A DNA stretch of 64,000 bases, taken from NCBI GenBank assembly GCA_965262875.1, contig OZ253569.1:2852001-2916000 (forward strand), given 5' to 3'. This DNA comes from JBALVT01 sp965262875. GTDB lineage: Bacteria > Pseudomonadota > Gammaproteobacteria > Pseudomonadales > Halieaceae. Within the stretch, counting starts at the first letter, position 1. Each line of letters opens with the position of its first letter. Made by a program: the position numbers and the translations under genes. Under the pieces are notes generated by a model. The model was not told where the DNA came from. It saw nothing but the letters and a program-made list of their open reading frames with translations, and searched no databases. Of this stretch, positions 1-9,365 are shown piece by piece.

Positions 1-408
1 TTACGCAATCCCGACAACTGGAGTGAAAAAGATGAAGCCACTTTTTATGGCCTTCAATCAAAGGGGTTGAAGGTTGCCCGAGCCTGGGCAATCAAAGAGA
101 CGCTGCTTGACCTGTGGACTTACAGCTACGATAAACCAGCCCGGGCGTTCTTTAAGAAAGGGTACTGGTGGGCGACACATTCACGTCTAAAGCCGGTCAT
201 ATCAGTCGCCAAGATGCTAAAGAAACATCTCGACAACATAATGACTTACTTGAAACATCGCATCACCAATGCGACCGCAGAAGGATTTAATTCAAAGATT
301 CAGACAATAAAATCGGCTGCCCGAGGATTTAGAAACTTCGAAAACTATCGAGTTTCAATTCTGTTCCACTGTGGAAAACTCAACCTCTACCCACAGGATT
401 CCCAGTAG
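1..408 (+). pseudogene. ISL3-family transposase, C-terminal part (cut by window edge)
   Basis: The reading frame is open from base 1 and ends at 408. It matches exactly the C-terminal part of the transposases at 38162-38968 and 50568-51801 in this window. It carries the last part of the DDE domain, with the TNATAEGF motif holding the presumed catalytic Glu, and the ARGFRNFENY tail typical of ISL3 enzymes. The terminal inverted repeat follows the stop at 397-413 and abuts, without a spacer, the interior of a second copy lying in the opposite orientation. The N-terminal half lies outside the window, so whether this copy is complete cannot be said. Confidence 0.85.
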
Positions 409-413
409 AACCA

Positions 414-815
414 ATAAATGCGTAAAGCGTGCCTGCGTATCTGCCCACGGTACTTTCAGGCTTTTGATTCCATGCGCTTTACAATGAATACGCGGAACCT
501 GAGCAACTAACTGCGTCTTGAACTGCATCGTATCAAGGTGTCGCCATGTGCGTTGCTCACGATGGTCGTAAACCGAACAAAGGGCATGGCAGACACTACA
601 CGCGCCTTTCGTTCCCTTTGGCCAATCTATCTGGAGGGTAATTGATTTGTCGGTCAGATCCGGGGTAATAGCCGTGATTTTCCATGGGTCGCTAAGCCCC
701 AAAAGTTGAGTAAACAACGCGGTATCTTTCATTTGAATATCTCCATAAAAAAAGACTCTTGTACCACATTCCTGACCATTGTTTGGCTTTTACCCATAGG
801 AAACTCGGAAGAACC
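414..815 (-). pseudogene. ISL3-family transposase, N-terminal fragment
   Basis: The coding part runs from 732 down to about 414 and encodes the zinc-ribbon N-terminus (CSVCHALC motif) of the same element found complete at 50564-51884. The 5' inverted repeat is present at 799-815. At 414 the homology stops, because the inverted-repeat end of the opposite-facing copy begins there; the frame then reads into that copy for a few nonsense codons. Here the run before the zinc ribbon has four Gs and the frame is open, whereas the 50.6-kb copy has five Gs and is frameshifted. The catalytic domain is missing, so the fragment is inactive. Confidence 0.85.
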
Positions 816-871
816 TTTTTTTGTAAGAGTTCCCGCCAGACTTTCTCCTGATAACCACACAGGAGCAAATC

Positions 872-1192
872 ATGAACGATATCACTCAGCCCCAGCCACA
901 AGGTATTGACTGGAAGCAGCAAATACAAACCTGGAAACTGTCGGGCTTGTCTCAGACCCGGTTTTGCAAACACAATCACCTGACTTACCATCGCTTTGTG
1001 TACTGGCGTCGGAAGTTTGACGATACCATCCGTGTGTCTTCTATAAAACAAGACCAAGGTGGCTTTGCCGCAGTGAGTGTCAGACCTGACGCCGATCGGG
1101 GGCTAACCTTGTCACTGCCCAACGGATTCATTGTGCGAGGTATCTGTGCCGAAAACCTGTTGGTGGTGCGGCAGTTACTGGATCAATTGTGA
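872..1192 (+). CDS. tnpA: IS66 accessory protein TnpA
   Basis: This 106-aa protein is the first gene of the IS66 unit and belongs to the small HTH-like TnpA family required for IS66 transposition. The N-terminus (WKQQIQTWKLSGLSQTRFCK) is the family's recognisable helix-turn-helix region, ending in the YHRFVYWRRKF stretch. An AGGAG ribosome binding site lies just upstream of the ATG. The stop overlaps the tnpB start by 4 nt. Its sequence is almost identical to the copy at 11394-11714, differing only near the C-terminus. Confidence 0.92.
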   Translation: MNDITQPQPQGIDWKQQIQTWKLSGLSQTRFCKHNHLTYHRFVYWRRKFDDTIRVSSIKQDQGGFAAVSVRPDADRGLTLSLPNGFIVRGICAENLLVVRQLLDQL

Positions 1193-1557
1193 CGGCGCGC
1201 TACTTCCGCCCGGCCAATGACATGCCACAGATTTATCTGTACCGGGACTCCGTAGATTTTAGAAAATCGGTCAATGGCCTTAGCGCCATTGTGGAGCGAG
1301 AACTGGGTCGTAACCCCTTTGAGGGTGCCCTCTATGCCTTCACTAATCGCCAGCGCAACAAAATAAAATGTTTGTACTGGGAGGACAATGGGTTTGTGTT
1401 GTACTACAAATCACTGGCGGAAGAGAAGTTCCGGTGGCCGCACCCTGACGACGACGTGATTTCCCTCACCGGCCAGCAGATCAATTGGTTGCTGGACGGC
1501 TACGACATCATGCTGATGACCGGGCATAAAAAATTGCATTATGAGTCTGTATTTTAA
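1189..1557 (+). CDS. tnpB: IS66 accessory protein TnpB
   Basis: This 122-aa protein is the IS66 Orf2 (TnpB) family member, recognisable by IYLYRDSVDFRKSVNGL, the NKIKCLYWEDNGFVLYYK block and the LLDGYDI ending. It probably starts at GTG 1189, overlapping tnpA by 4 nt. It is clearly more diverged from its partner in copy B (11029-11397) than tnpA or tnpC are from theirs, with many substitutions in the first two thirds and an identical C-terminal 30 residues. That pattern suggests recombination between related IS66 elements. Confidence 0.92.
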   Translation: MTARYFRPANDMPQIYLYRDSVDFRKSVNGLSAIVERELGRNPFEGALYAFTNRQRNKIKCLYWEDNGFVLYYKSLAEEKFRWPHPDDDVISLTGQQINWLLDGYDIMLMTGHKKLHYESVF

Positions 1558-3230
1558 AGCTTTTTGTCGCCATGAATGTTATAATTACGCCATGCAATCG
1601 GCGATAAAAAAGCAACAAAAACAAGGGTGTTACGAGAACTTATCCGTCGCTGAATTACTTGTTGCCCTCGCCGTAAAAGACCAGATTCTTGAAGATAAAT
1701 GTTTGCTTCTCGAAGAAAAAAACGAGCTCCTCCAGGTTCACCAGAAACACCTCGGCGACAAAAACCACATCATCCTTGAACAGGGTAAACGCATTGACCT
1801 GCTCGAAGAATACTTGCGCCTGGCCACGGTACAGAAATTCGGAGCCAGTAGTGAGAAACTGGCGTTTCAGTCTGATTTGTTCGATGAGGCTGAAATCGAA
1901 GTCGCCCTGAGTGAGCTCGAAGAGCAGCTGCCTGAAGAAGACCGGGTTCGGCCTCAAAAGAAGAAAAGAAAGCGCGGGTTTAGCGACAAGCTGCAACGGG
2001 TGCAGATACACCTCACACTTTCAGATGAGGAAAAGGATGGGGCCACCAAAACATTCTTCACCAAGATCAAGGAAGAGCTGGAGTTTATTCCCGCCCAGGT
2101 CAAGGTGCTGGAGTACTGGCAGGAAAAGGCGGTATTCAATATTGACGGTGAAGATGTCATTGTCGCCGCACAGCGCCCCGCTCATCCGCTGGGGAAATGC
2201 TTTGCCAGTCCTGCATTGCTGGCCTACATCATTGCCTCCAAATACGCCGATGGACTGCCGCTATACCGCCTGGAGGGGATGCTCAAGCGTTACGGCGGTG
2301 ATATCAGCCGCTCCAACATGGCCCACTGGATTGTACGGCTTCAGGATGTATTCCAGCCCTTGATCAACTTGATCCGGGAGGTTCAGCTTGAGGGGAATTA
2401 CCTGCAGGCGGATGAGACGCGCATACAAGTGTTGAAGGAAACGGGCAAAACGGCCCAATCGGATAAATGGATGTGGGTGATACGCGGCGGCCCACCGGAT
2501 AAACAATCAGTGCTGTTCGAATACGACCCCTCACGTGCTGGCGCGGTGGCGGAGCGCCTGCTGGATGGCTTTGGTGGTGTGTTGCAGGCCGACGGCTATT
2601 CCGGTTACAGCAAGGTGTGCCGGATAGCGGGCATTACCCGAATTGGATGCTTTGACCATGCCCGGCGCAAGTTCGTTGAAGCCAGCCGGGCGGCGGAAAC
2701 CAGGAGCACCCAAAAGAAAGTGGGGCAACCCACCAAGGCTGACGTTGCACTCAGTAAAATACGAAGGCTGTATGCGATAGAGAAATCGATCAAGGATCTT
2801 GGAGCACGACAAGAAAAAACAGGCAAGGCAGTCACTCAGCGTGCCGATTCTCGAGGACCTGAAGCCATGGCTGGAGAAGAACGTCAGCCGGGTGCCCAAA
2901 GATAGCCTGACCCACAAGGCCATAACGTACACACTGAGCCAATGGGAGTACCTGATTGGCTATTGCGAGGACGGCCAGTTGAATATCAGCAATGCGCTGG
3001 CTGAGAATGCGATCAGGCCCTTTGCGGTTGGTCGGCGCGCCTGGCTATTCGCAGATACCTCCCGCGGGGGCCGAGCCAGTGCGACCTGTTATAGTTTAGT
3101 GGAATCGGCAAAGGCGAACGGCCTGGAACCTTATGCTTACCTCCAGCATGTGCTGGCGCACATTGCGGCGGCAGATACGGTGGAGAAGCTTGAAGCATTA
3201 CTGCCCTGGAACATGGAAATCGAAGAGTAA
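1541..3230 (+). pseudogene. tnpC: IS66 transposase TnpC, frameshifted
   Basis: This is the DDE transposase of copy A. The N-terminal coiled coil, zinc-finger region and the first two catalytic blocks (LQADETRIQ, LQADGYSGY) are present. One extra T at about 2799-2800 (CTTGGAG here, CTGGAG in copy B) shifts the frame. Translation therefore ends at 2905, and the C-terminal part with the ALAENAIRPF block continues in another frame at 2799-3230. The intact copy B protein has 559 aa. It overlaps tnpB by 17 nt; an internal ATG at 1592 is an alternative start. It is presumed inactive unless the shift is bypassed. Confidence 0.9.
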
Positions 3231-3756
3231 CGGCGAAGTAAAGCGATCTACTGTCTAGCGGCTCGCAGACAAAATCAATAGGGTCGATTTAAGTGCGCTT
3301 ACGGTGTATGGTGGCTCCACTCCCAACGAAATTCTATTAGCCAAAAGGGAATTCGTCAGAAACAACAGTTTTATTAGGGAATCGGCACGGTGGCAAGATT
3401 TTACTAATAGCAATTTATATTTCAACAATGCGGCATTAGAGGATTCTGTCATCGGCGATAAGGGACAACTATTTGGAGAGCAAGCCATTTCATATATCTC
3501 TTGTTTGGGTATTAGAAAAGATGAAGCAATACGAGTAGAAAAAATACGCGCTAGAATTGCTGGCGCAAAAAATGAAAAAGGTAAGTCATTATTTAACCAA
3601 CCCCCAGGAGAAATTATTTTGGCACCACTAATCGAAAATAATATCTCACAACAAGACGTTATTGACTTTTGGAAAAAGCAATCGTTTGATCTGGATTTAT
3701 CTAATGATGGACTATTTTCTAACTGCGTTTATTGCCCATTAAAAGGCAAAAAAAAA

Positions 3757-5111
3757 GGCTCTTCTCCGCTTTGTTGAGTGAAAAAAGATGCTGACCATCA
3801 AGTAACCTGTTGATATGTTTGGTTTATGACAACTTTACATAGGGCAGGTATATGACCATCAACATCTCACGGAATATTTTAAACCTCACGGGGCAACGTG
3901 TAAATGAAATTAAACTGGACGAAGAGGGTGACAAGATTGTTATTCACTGTAGCCGGGACGCCCGCAGGAGCACTATAGACCCCACCACAGGCAAGAAGGG
4001 AACTATCAACCAGCATATTCGCCGGCAGGTTAAGGATATCCCCCTTTTTGGGTATCCATGTGTGCTCGACATTGAACTGGCCCAAGTGTTTATTAGCAAG
4101 GGTGAGCGCCGCATTGAGGCGTGTGATTTTGTCGATAAAGGGTGCCGTTTCACCCACCGGTTTTGCCGACTGATCAGTGGATTATGCCGCCATATGTCTA
4201 TTCAGGCCGTCTCCAGGCATTTGGGGATACGATGGGAGACAGTAAAGAATATCGACAAGGCATACCTGATGGAAACGCTCCCTGCGCTTGATCCTGCACA
4301 GTTGACTGGCTTGGAATATATTGGTGTCGATGAAGTTGCCAGGGCGAAAGGCCATGACTATATGACGGTGGTCTACGATATGGTCGGAGGTCATCTGGTC
4401 TGGGTGGAAGCTGGTCGAACTGCCGAGGTGTTTGCAAGATTTCTAAAACATCTCTCCCCGGATACATCCAGTAAAATCAAGGCCGTAGCTATGGATATGG
4501 GCCCTGCTTATCAAAAGGCTGTCAGGGAGTGCTTGCCGTTGGCAGACATTGTGTTTGACCGTTTTCACGTCATGAAAAATTACAGCAAAGCTATCCATAA
4601 TCAGCGCCGGCTTGAGTTCAGGAAGGCCGATCCGAATGGTAAAAAACTGATGAAGGGGACGCATTATCTGTTGCTCAAAAATGCGGATAAGTTGAGTGAG
4701 AAACAAAGTAACAAGCTGCAAACGTTGTTGGATAGCAATAGCAACCTGAATGCGCTCTACGTTTTAAAAGAACAGCTTCAGTATCTGTGGAGTGCCACTT
4801 CATTTGAGGGGATGGCAGAGCAACTGGAAAGTTGGTGCTTGATAGCAGATCAGTCACACATGCTCTATCTGAAAAAGTTCGCAAAATCGCTCAGAAAACA
4901 TTGTGTCGGCATCTGCAATTATGCAAAACACAAGCTAACAAGCGCCAGGATAGAGGCTGGTAATGTCAGTATAGGAATGATCCGTAAGCGCGCCAGGGGC
5001 ATCAGGGATACCGAGTACTTCAAACTCAAAATTAGACAATCATCCCTCCCAGATAATCAATCTATGTTCTATTTGAAAACCTAGAATCACTCAACAAAGC
5101 GGAGAAGAGCC
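3757..5111 (+). mobile_element. ISL3-family element (type 2), intact copy
   Basis: This 1355-bp element has perfect 25-bp terminal inverted repeats (3757-3781 and 5087-5111, beginning GGCTCTTCTCCG). It is flanked by an 8-bp direct repeat of A (3749-3756 and 5112-5119). It encodes one intact transposase. Ends and duplication length fit the ISL3 family. It inserted in an A-run of the PAPS-reductase-like gene and looks recent. A decayed relative lies at 39523-40878. Confidence 0.95.
3852..5084 (+). CDS. ISL3-family transposase (type 2)
   Basis: This 410-aa DDE transposase of the ISL3 family catalyses movement of the element at 3757-5111. It shows the RFTHRFCRLISGL helix-turn-helix lead-in, the first catalytic Asp in GVDEVARAKGHDYMT, the second in VAMDMGPAYQ, and a C-terminal RIEAGNVSIG block with the presumed Glu followed by KRARGIRD. 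Length is normal for the family and no frame break is seen. It is about as similar to the broken copy at 39.5-40.8 kb as expected for sister elements, and only distantly related to the type 1 ISL3 elements in the window. Confidence 0.95.
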   Translation: MTINISRNILNLTGQRVNEIKLDEEGDKIVIHCSRDARRSTIDPTTGKKGTINQHIRRQVKDIPLFGYPCVLDIELAQVFISKGERRIEACDFVDKGCRFTHRFCRLISGLCRHMSIQAVSRHLGIRWETVKNIDKAYLMETLPALDPAQLTGLEYIGVDEVARAKGHDYMTVVYDMVGGHLVWVEAGRTAEVFARFLKHLSPDTSSKIKAVAMDMGPAYQKAVRECLPLADIVFDRFHVMKNYSKAIHNQRRLEFRKADPNGKKLMKGTHYLLLKNADKLSEKQSNKLQTLLDSNSNLNALYVLKEQLQYLWSATSFEGMAEQLESWCLIADQSHMLYLKKFAKSLRKHCVGICNYAKHKLTSARIEAGNVSIGMIRKRARGIRDTEYFKLKIRQSSLPDNQSMFYLKT

Positions 5112-5429
5112 AAAAAAAATTATTGAAAATTGCCATGCAAGAAATACCAGAAGATACACAAACTAAAAACACCCCCGCTTCTATTGATTGGTGGGTACAA
5201 ATGGAAAAAAAATACAACCGTGATATGAAAGCAGAGAAACGAATTGTCACGTCAAAAAAAGATGTTGCTTATATTGGTTTTTTTGGCGCAACAAGTGAAT
5301 TTGTTTATCAGAAAATAAAGCAACAAGCAGCGCTCAATAATTCGGGTACAGCGGAAAATTTACAAGCCGAATACTTAGAAGACGAGGGCTATATTCCGTG
5401 TAATTGCACAGATTAGGTAAAGAAAAAGT

Positions 5430-7301
5430 ATGTCAGAATTATATTTCAGGCTCGGTGAAATGAAAGGTTTTACTGCTATTGATTTAGCGGATAAAAAAGA
5501 AGGCTATGCAAATCCAATCAGGGAATTATTACAAAATAGTTTAGACGCATCCTACAATACTGGGCAAGAGAACTGTGACATCAACATATACATTGAAAAA
5601 ATTTCTAAAAATGCAATTCCGCATATTGAAGACTATGAAGAGGTATTAAAAAAAGCAATTAAGACGGCGCAAGATAGAGGGAGCTATAATGCCAATACTC
5701 AACAAAGAGTGAAGCCAATAAAAGAAGCATTAGCACAGGAACAATTAAAAATACTAATGTTTTCTGATAATGGTGCAGGGATGGCACAAAATAAGATGGA
5801 TGCCATACTGACTGGCGGGATTAGTATTAAGGATAATGAGGAATCGGGTGGTTCTTTTGGCGTAGGCAATCTCTCCAGTTACTCGCTTTCATCGCTTCGT
5901 TATGTGTTATATGCAACCAAGTATAAAGACGACAATGAAGCCATAAAAGTGCTTTTTACGGGCTCACCAATTTTAGCTGGATACCAGGATGAAAACGCAC
6001 AAAGAGGCAACAGAGGAAGCATTGTTAAAGAAAATCCAAACGACGAATTGAACCCAACATTTGATTACTTGGAAGAGTTTCCCTGCTTTCTCAACCCAAA
6101 AATGGAGGGGTTAGATACAGGAACAGTAGTAACTATCTTGGGCTTGTCTGAAGATTGGGATGACGAGGCAGAATACGCTATTGCCAGTAATTTTTTTCAT
6201 AGGATTGCCCATGGTGCCCTAAACATCAAAATTTATGACGAAAATCAAGGAGAAAAATATATAGATTTCGATGGAGTTGAGTCGATACTTAGACGTAAAA
6301 AAGATGGTAAGCGAGCAGAAAGAGAGTATATTTTATCCGGCAAGGCTTGCTACCAGGCATGGCAAGCCGTCCAGAGTACTCACCAGGAGATAAAGCTTAG
6401 TAATTCTGATAAGGTTTGTGTTCACATAAAAACTGATGATAGAGAAGTAGATTCTACCATTGTGCTGATCAGGAACGGTATGCTGATTGCCAGACACGAC
6501 TCTATGCTTTCTAGCGATATGAATGCACTGAGAAAGGCGACAAACTTTGAACCATTTACAGCAGTCATAGATGTTGATAAAAATGCTCCACAATTGCATA
6601 AATTGGTTAAGGGAGCCGAAAGCCCCCATCACAACAGGCTACAAGCAAAAATACTCGGTAGGTCTGACGAAAAGTGTTTGCAGAAACTCCTAAAGGAGTT
6701 GAGCGAAAAAATCACGGAACACTTGGTAGAGGTTAATAGGGACTCTTTTGATTTGCCTTTGTTTCCTATACCCAACAAAGCCGAAGCACAAGCCAGTGGT
6801 GCCAGCAAGTCAAGCGGTCAAAATGACAAAGCAAAGAAACAGCAACCGCGCAAGAAACCACCAAAACCCAAACCACCCGAGCCGAATCCACCCAAACCAA
6901 TTCCGCCTGGACCTAAACCAGTTGTTATTAGCCGAAATCTGGAGTCAACGAATGCTGCCAGATATACAGACAAAGAAGATAAATGGGAAGTTAAATTAAG
7001 AATAGTGCCAAACATGATGGATGCTAATGACGATGTTTGGTTGTCAATGTGTTTGGGCGAAGATAACGATAATGAAGAAACAAAAACTTATCTCGATTTT
7101 ATTGCCGTAGAAAAAGATGGGGAATTGATTCAGGAGAGTGCAAATAAAAGCCAGATTAAACTGGGTCAGCTAAAACAAGCAACGCCATACAACATAATAG
7201 CCCAAGTCAAAAAGCCACCTGAAATCGGGGATATGAAAGTAGCCCTATTGCCAATTTTAGGGTTAAAACGGCGACCTAAAAAAGCCAAAAAAGTGGAGTA
7301 A
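5430..7301 (+). CDS. GHKL (Bergerat-fold) ATPase of a putative defence module
   Basis: This 623-aa protein has a Bergerat ATP-binding fold at its N-terminus. The N-box is RELLQNSLDA (about residues 31-40), the G1 box FSDNGAGM (about 111-118), and the G2 glycine motif GSFGVGNLSSYSL (about 147-159). The middle resembles the second domain of GHKL proteins of the MutL/MORC/Hsp90 type. A proline-rich linker at about 470-495 separates a C-terminal domain (500-615). GHKL ATPases of MORC type occur in restriction-modification and phage-defence operons; that role here is inferred from the neighbours. It follows the broken PAPS-reductase-like gene by 13 nt and precedes the next gene by 5 nt, so they form one operon. 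The AT-rich composition differs from the flanking IS elements. The specific subfamily is not identified. Confidence 0.75.
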   Translation: MSELYFRLGEMKGFTAIDLADKKEGYANPIRELLQNSLDASYNTGQENCDINIYIEKISKNAIPHIEDYEEVLKKAIKTAQDRGSYNANTQQRVKPIKEALAQEQLKILMFSDNGAGMAQNKMDAILTGGISIKDNEESGGSFGVGNLSSYSLSSLRYVLYATKYKDDNEAIKVLFTGSPILAGYQDENAQRGNRGSIVKENPNDELNPTFDYLEEFPCFLNPKMEGLDTGTVVTILGLSEDWDDEAEYAIASNFFHRIAHGALNIKIYDENQGEKYIDFDGVESILRRKKDGKRAEREYILSGKACYQAWQAVQSTHQEIKLSNSDKVCVHIKTDDREVDSTIVLIRNGMLIARHDSMLSSDMNALRKATNFEPFTAVIDVDKNAPQLHKLVKGAESPHHNRLQAKILGRSDEKCLQKLLKELSEKITEHLVEVNRDSFDLPLFPIPNKAEAQASGASKSSGQNDKAKKQQPRKKPPKPKPPEPNPPKPIPPGPKPVVISRNLESTNAARYTDKEDKWEVKLRIVPNMMDANDDVWLSMCLGEDNDNEETKTYLDFIAVEKDGELIQESANKSQIKLGQLKQATPYNIIAQVKKPPEIGDMKVALLPILGLKRRPKKAKKVE

Positions 7302-7306
7302 TCACG

Positions 7307-8170
7307 GTGTCGGATAAATTAATATTAGACTTTCCTGTTTTACAGGAAGGCGGCGGTGATTTTGTGGAAACGGTTTCTTATGAAGTTGAAGCATCTAAAG
7401 CCAACAGAGAATTAACAATAAAGCATGTATTAAAAGGAGCATCATTTATTCGACAATTTATAGAAGCTGGTGTCGCTAAGTTTGCTGTTTCATTGCTTTA
7501 CAGGGATAGCTCCGAACGCCAACACCATTTATGCCGCACCGAAGATATTAATACAAATAACGATGAAATAACCTGCTCCCAAACCATACCTATGGATTTT
7601 TCCTATGCACCAGAGATTACGCCGAATATTGTCATTTTAGAAGACAGAAAAACCACAGTAGATGACTCATCGGGTTTAACTGACTTTTGGGACAAGGGTG
7701 ATTCATTAGATATACCAAAATACGCCCGAATCGCATTGGATCCAAAATTAAAATATACCAGTGGCGATGTATCAAAATTAATGAAGATAGTATTTGGTGA
7801 AAATCTTAATTTTGGCGAGGTGAAAGTTGTTGTTAATGAGAACGCTGGTGAGGGTGAAACACCTGTTTCTGTATTGTGTGGGCAAGATGTGTACGATGAG
7901 CTGCATAAGGTCACTCAATCGGACCCGAGTAATGCGGTTGAATCAATGAGGTCGGCAATTATTACTCAGGCTTTGTGTGCCGTATATGCTTACATGCAAA
8001 ATTTAAAGAGCGAGCAGGAAATAGGTGGCGTGTTATCAGCACATTTAGAAGAGTTGGAAAGTGAAACTAGAGAAAACTGGAACAATGAGAATTTTAACCC
8101 AAGTTTAGCCGCTACAAAAATGCAACCTTATGCCATACAAGCACTACATAAAGAGACAGATGATGCCTGA
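7307..8170 (+). CDS. Unrecognised protein of the GHKL module
   Basis: This protein of 287 residues is not recognised. It starts at GTG 7307 with a GGAG site that overlaps the end of the GHKL gene, and it ends inside the start of the next gene. The first half is rich in beta-type segments (KLILDFPVLQEGGGDFVETV, then RELTIKHVLKGASFIRQF). The second half is helical and acidic. No signal peptide, transmembrane segment or catalytic motif is evident. Tight spacing on both sides indicates translational coupling with the ATPase and the downstream protein, so it may be a structural subunit or adaptor of the same complex. No function is assigned. Confidence 0.7.
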   Translation: MSDKLILDFPVLQEGGGDFVETVSYEVEASKANRELTIKHVLKGASFIRQFIEAGVAKFAVSLLYRDSSERQHHLCRTEDINTNNDEITCSQTIPMDFSYAPEITPNIVILEDRKTTVDDSSGLTDFWDKGDSLDIPKYARIALDPKLKYTSGDVSKLMKIVFGENLNFGEVKVVVNENAGEGETPVSVLCGQDVYDELHKVTQSDPSNAVESMRSAIITQALCAVYAYMQNLKSEQEIGGVLSAHLEELESETRENWNNENFNPSLAATKMQPYAIQALHKETDDA

Positions 8171-9017
8171 ATATAAACGTCTTGATGAGAAAGCTTGGGC
8201 GGATTTTGGAAAAAACCTGTTGGAAGAAAAAGGTTCTGAAAAGCAAAAAGATTTTTTACGATCTTGTCGTTCAGGGAAGGATGGTTTTTTAGAATATCTA
8301 ACCAAGAACTTATTATCTCTTGAAAAAGTATTTATAGAGGGTGAATCCATTCCTTTGGATTATCGGTTTACTGAGGATGAGTTTTGCTGTCCACCAAAGG
8401 ACACTCAAAATTATATTTGGAAGACATTTAAGCACGTCCATGATGAAATAACATCTTATTGTGGTTTCTGGGGTTATGTGATTATGAGCATGATTGAAAC
8501 GGGCTGCATCAAACCCGATTACTTGGCATCGGAATCAAATGGTGCAACTAAGACGGGTAGTTATATGATTGATGAGGCACTAAAATCTGATGAAAAAGCA
8601 ATAGACAAGCGCGTCCGAAGAATTTTACGTTCCATGTGTAACCATGCACCAAGAGGGAAAAGAATTGTCTTTAACGATTTTTACTTAGGCAAAGCATATT
8701 GGTGCTGTCGTTGGTCTGAAAAAATGTCCCAATATATGGATGGTTTAAGTTTTGAAGCAATCCACACAATATTAGATATGAATTATTACGCAGCATTTGC
8801 TGCAAAAATGCACAGCGGAAAAAGTTATATTGGTTCCAAAAATATATTGGGCGGGCTTTTGTTATATCTGAAAAAAGCCAAGAAAATTAGCGGAGATGAG
8901 TTAAAAAAAATCATTGATAAAATTGCTTATCTAAGCGCATGGAAAGCACTTGAAATACAAGAACCTGCACTGAATAAAGGCGAGATAGAAAAAATATCAG
9001 AATCCGTCATAACATAA
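8163..9017 (+). CDS. Unrecognised helical protein of the GHKL module
   Basis: This protein of about 284 residues is not recognised. The start is placed at ATG 8163, or the adjoining ATG at 8160, overlapping the upstream stop by 8-11 nt. A start 33 nt further upstream would overlap the preceding gene more. The protein is helical, lysine- and aromatic-rich, with a central DUF-like region (FEAIHTILDMNYYAAFAAKM) in which a Gly/Ser stretch precedes a basic C-terminal helix. No transmembrane segments or enzyme motifs are seen. It is the last gene of the operon that began with the PAPS-reductase-like gene. Its 3' end overlaps the end of a minus-strand small ORF. Confidence 0.7.
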   Translation: MPEYKRLDEKAWADFGKNLLEEKGSEKQKDFLRSCRSGKDGFLEYLTKNLLSLEKVFIEGESIPLDYRFTEDEFCCPPKDTQNYIWKTFKHVHDEITSYCGFWGYVIMSMIETGCIKPDYLASESNGATKTGSYMIDEALKSDEKAIDKRVRRILRSMCNHAPRGKRIVFNDFYLGKAYWCCRWSEKMSQYMDGLSFEAIHTILDMNYYAAFAAKMHSGKSYIGSKNILGGLLLYLKKAKKISGDELKKIIDKIAYLSAWKALEIQEPALNKGEIEKISESVIT

Positions 9018-9252
9018 CCCACTCATTATGAATCACTTTTTCCTGCCATGTTAGTGGGTAGGTGGCGCAGACAGAACCTTTCTCGCGCCACTGCCGACCT
9101 TTTCTATGTACCAACAAATTAGCACGGCGACGGCAACAAAATTTGTCGGCGTGCCACTCAATACGAACTTTTCGCTCAATACCAAAACATTGTTTGTGGC
9201 AATGACAGAACACAATCCAGCCGCTTTTTTTCAAACCCTCAAACACCAGATT
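9007..9252 (-). CDS. Small Cys/His-rich hypothetical protein
   Basis: An open frame of about 80 codons begins near 9252 and ends at 9007. A TAA stop lies just before it, and its first plausible start codons are CTG or GTG. The protein has clustered cysteines and histidines (FCHCHKQC, then FCCRRR about 20 residues later), which suggests a small metal-binding domain, and it is basic throughout. It converges with the upstream operon and overlaps its last gene by 11 nt. The IS66 end begins 40 nt upstream, so its own promoter or N-terminus may have been removed. Coding status is uncertain. Confidence 0.35.
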   Translation of the reverse strand, partial: NLVFEGLKKSGWIVFCHCHKQCFGIERKVRIEWHADKFCCRRRANLLVHRKGRQWREKGSVCATYPLTWQEKVIHNEWVML

Positions 9253-9365
9253 CGGTTATAACTCTCGAAGTCGGAGTGTTGTGCTTATGGTACGTAAGCG
9301 CACTTAAATCGACCCTATTGATTTTGTCTGCGAGCCGCTAGACAGTAGATCGCTTTACTTCGCCG

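Larger units (their letters stand above)
823..3302 (+). mobile_element. IS66-family element, copy A
   Basis: This 2480-bp element has tnpA, tnpB and tnpC in the usual overlapping order. Its ends start with GTAAG: GTAAGAGTTCCC at 823, and GTAAGCGCACTT read inwards from 3302. A second copy lies inverted at 9294-11763. The 8-bp flanks (815-822 and 3303-3310) do not match, so the original target duplication has been lost or the neighbourhood rearranged. The right end cuts a PAPS-reductase-like gene. tnpC is frameshifted, so this copy is probably not autonomous. Confidence 0.9.
3304..5416 (+). pseudogene. PAPS-reductase-like protein (DndC/sulfurtransferase-like), truncated and interrupted by ISL3
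   Basis: Two open segments, 3304-3756 and 5112-5416, are halves of one gene. Removing the ISL3 element (3757-5111) and one copy of its 8-bp duplication rejoins them in frame. The joined protein has a GEIILAPLIENNISQQDVIDF block followed by a CVYCPLKG cysteine motif and a C-terminal CNC. This pattern is typical of the C-terminal half of PAPS-reductase or 3'-phosphoadenylylsulfate-dependent enzymes, the superfamily of DndC and BrxP-like defence proteins. The N-terminal half with the expected SGGKDS loop is missing, cut by the IS66 right end at 3302. It lies directly upstream of the GHKL ATPase, so it was probably the first gene of that operon. Family assignment is moderate, because the nucleotide-binding part is absent. 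Confidence 0.6.
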
